From: Alphaproteobacteria bacterium
GTDB lineage: Bacteria > Pseudomonadota > Alphaproteobacteria > SP197
DNA length: 13,432 nt
Assembly: GCA_022822575.1 (NCBI GenBank)
Contig: JAJEBJ010000175.1
Coordinates: forward strand, 1 to 13,432
Reading direction: 5' to 3'
Shown: positions 12,660 to 13,432 of the stretch, in pieces
Layout: each line of letters starts with the position of its first letter
Position numbering within the stretch: the first letter of the stretch is position 1
Program-made: the position numbers and the translations under genes
The notes under the pieces: model-generated
What the model was told of the DNA's origin: nothing
Seen by the model: the letters and a program-made list of their open reading frames with translations, nothing else
Database searches by the model: none

Positions 12660-13432
12660 TCAGGAGCAGAAATCGGCGCTCACGCGCCGTGGCATGGAAC
12701 CCTGATCTGTCTCTCTTTCGATCCAGCCGCCGCCGAGAAGGCGGCTGCCGTCATACATGACACAGGCCTGGCCCGGAGCGATGGCCTCGGCGGGCCGGGC
12801 GAGCTCGACCCTGGCGCGATCGTCTCCGAGGGGCAGCACGCGCGCCGGCAGGCGCTCCTGGCGCGAGCGCAACTGGACGCGGCATTCCAAACCGTCCGGC
12901 GGCAACGCTCCCCGACCGAGCCAGTTGACGTCGCGCATGGTAAGGGCCGTCGAATGAAGGGCCTCGCGGGGACCGACGACCACCTGGCGGCGTTCCGGAT
13001 CCAGGCGAACGACAAAGAGGGGTTCTCCCGTCGCGATGCCGAGCCGCCGTCTCTGTCCGACAGTGTAGTGGGCGATTCCGTCATGGTGACCCAGAATGCG
13101 GCCGGAAAGATCGACGATCGTGCCCGCCTCCATGGCGCCGGGGCGCAGACGGTCGACGACATCCGTGTATCGGCCCTGCGGCACGAAGCAGATGTCCTGA
13201 CTGTCCGGCTTGGCAGACACCGGAAGTCCGAACCGCCTGGCGCAGGCCCGCACCTCGTCCTTGGTCATGCCGCCCAGAGGAAACCTCAGGTCCTCCAACT
13301 GGTGTCGGGTCGTCCGAAAGAGAAAGTAGCTCTGGTCGCGGCCGGTTTCGGCACCGCAGTGAAGTTCCGGTCCGTCGCGCCCCTCGATGCGCCGAACGTA
13401 GTGCCCGGTAGCCAGGCAGTCTCCACCGAGAT
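12660..13432 (-). CDS. mnmA: tRNA-specific 2-thiouridylase MnmA (5' end off the window)
   Basis: MnmA adds sulfur to uridine 34 of tRNA Lys, Glu and Gln in the cytoplasm. The frame is open from the right edge, so about 256 C-terminal residues of a usual 360-400 are visible. Hallmarks in order are C-L-A-T-G-H-Y-V-R, G-R-D-Q-S-Y-F-L-F, L-G-G-M-T-K-D-E-V-R, S-Q-D-I-C-F-V-P-Q-G (holding the second catalytic cysteine), H-Y-T-V-G-Q-R-R and the C-terminal barrel ending in G-Q-A-C-V-M-Y-D. The N-terminal ATP-binding P-loop motif is outside. A TTG at 13298 could look like a start, but the conserved family sequence continues upstream to the edge, so the gene is cut by the window and not truncated. This is the one housekeeping gene in the window and probably marks the border of the catabolic island. 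Confidence 0.95.
   Translation of the reverse strand, partial: LGGDCLATGHYVRRIEGRDGPELHCGAETGRDQSYFLFRTTRHQLEDLRFPLGGMTKDEVRACARRFGLPVSAKPDSQDICFVPQGRYTDVVDRLRPGAMEAGTIVDLSGRILGHHDGIAHYTVGQRRRLGIATGEPLFVVRLDPERRQVVVGPREALHSTALTMRDVNWLGRGALPPDGLECRVQLRSRQERLPARVLPLGDDRARVELARPAEAIAPGQACVMYDGSRLLGGGWIERETDQGSMPRRVSADFCS

Overview
The window is GC-rich, densely packed bacterial DNA. The family content (BphC-type extradiol dioxygenase, HpaE/HpaH-like enzymes, tandem AsnC/Lrp regulator, MnmA) suits a metabolically versatile proteobacterium, most likely an alphaproteobacterium. That placement is inferred from gene style and codon use, not from a marker gene. No RNA genes, insertion sequences, CRISPR arrays or phage genes were seen. 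Apart from mnmA at the right edge, the window reads as an accessory catabolic island.

Layout. Left edge (+): 3' part of a kynurenine-formamidase-like alpha/beta hydrolase, overlapped by a tandem AsnC/Lrp regulator (482-1483). Facing it (-): an SDR (3079-2354) followed by a tandem GFA/CENP-V zinc protein (2337-1492). Then a PhyH-type Fe(II)/2-oxoglutarate dioxygenase (+, 3250-4095). A divergent pair of transcription units follows: an extradiol ring-cleavage dioxygenase (-, 5077-4202) and an HpaE-like aldehyde dehydrogenase plus HpaH/MhpD-like hydratase (+, 5226-7514). A perfect 9-bp inverted repeat sits in the gap between them. Next is a three-gene minus-strand unit: second PhyH dioxygenase, RraA-type aldolase, RidA (9480-7521). 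A 305-bp divergent region leads to a Rieske oxygenase and a fused tandem ectoine-synthase-like cupin (+, 9786-11784). Last come a TauD-type dioxygenase (-, 12644-11790) and the 3' part of mnmA (-).

How the genes may work together. Extradiol dioxygenase, semialdehyde dehydrogenase, FAH-family hydratase or decarboxylase, and RraA pyruvate aldolase make a nearly complete meta-cleavage route. A catechol-like ring would go to a ring-opened semialdehyde, an acid, a hydrated oxo-acid, and pyruvate plus an aldehyde or acid. RidA would fit a deaminating step if the ring carries an amino group. The PhyH, TauD and Rieske oxygenases could prepare substrates by hydroxylation or demethylation, and the GFA protein could deal with formaldehyde. 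These links are inference.

The most unusual item is the tandem EctC-like protein. Both cupin halves keep the EctC metal-ligand triad but differ at the same four substrate-pocket positions. It is encoded directly behind a Rieske oxygenase, with no ectA or ectB nearby. It may represent an undescribed enzyme and pathway. Three proteins in the window (Lrp, GFA, EctC-like) are internal duplications of families that are usually single-domain.
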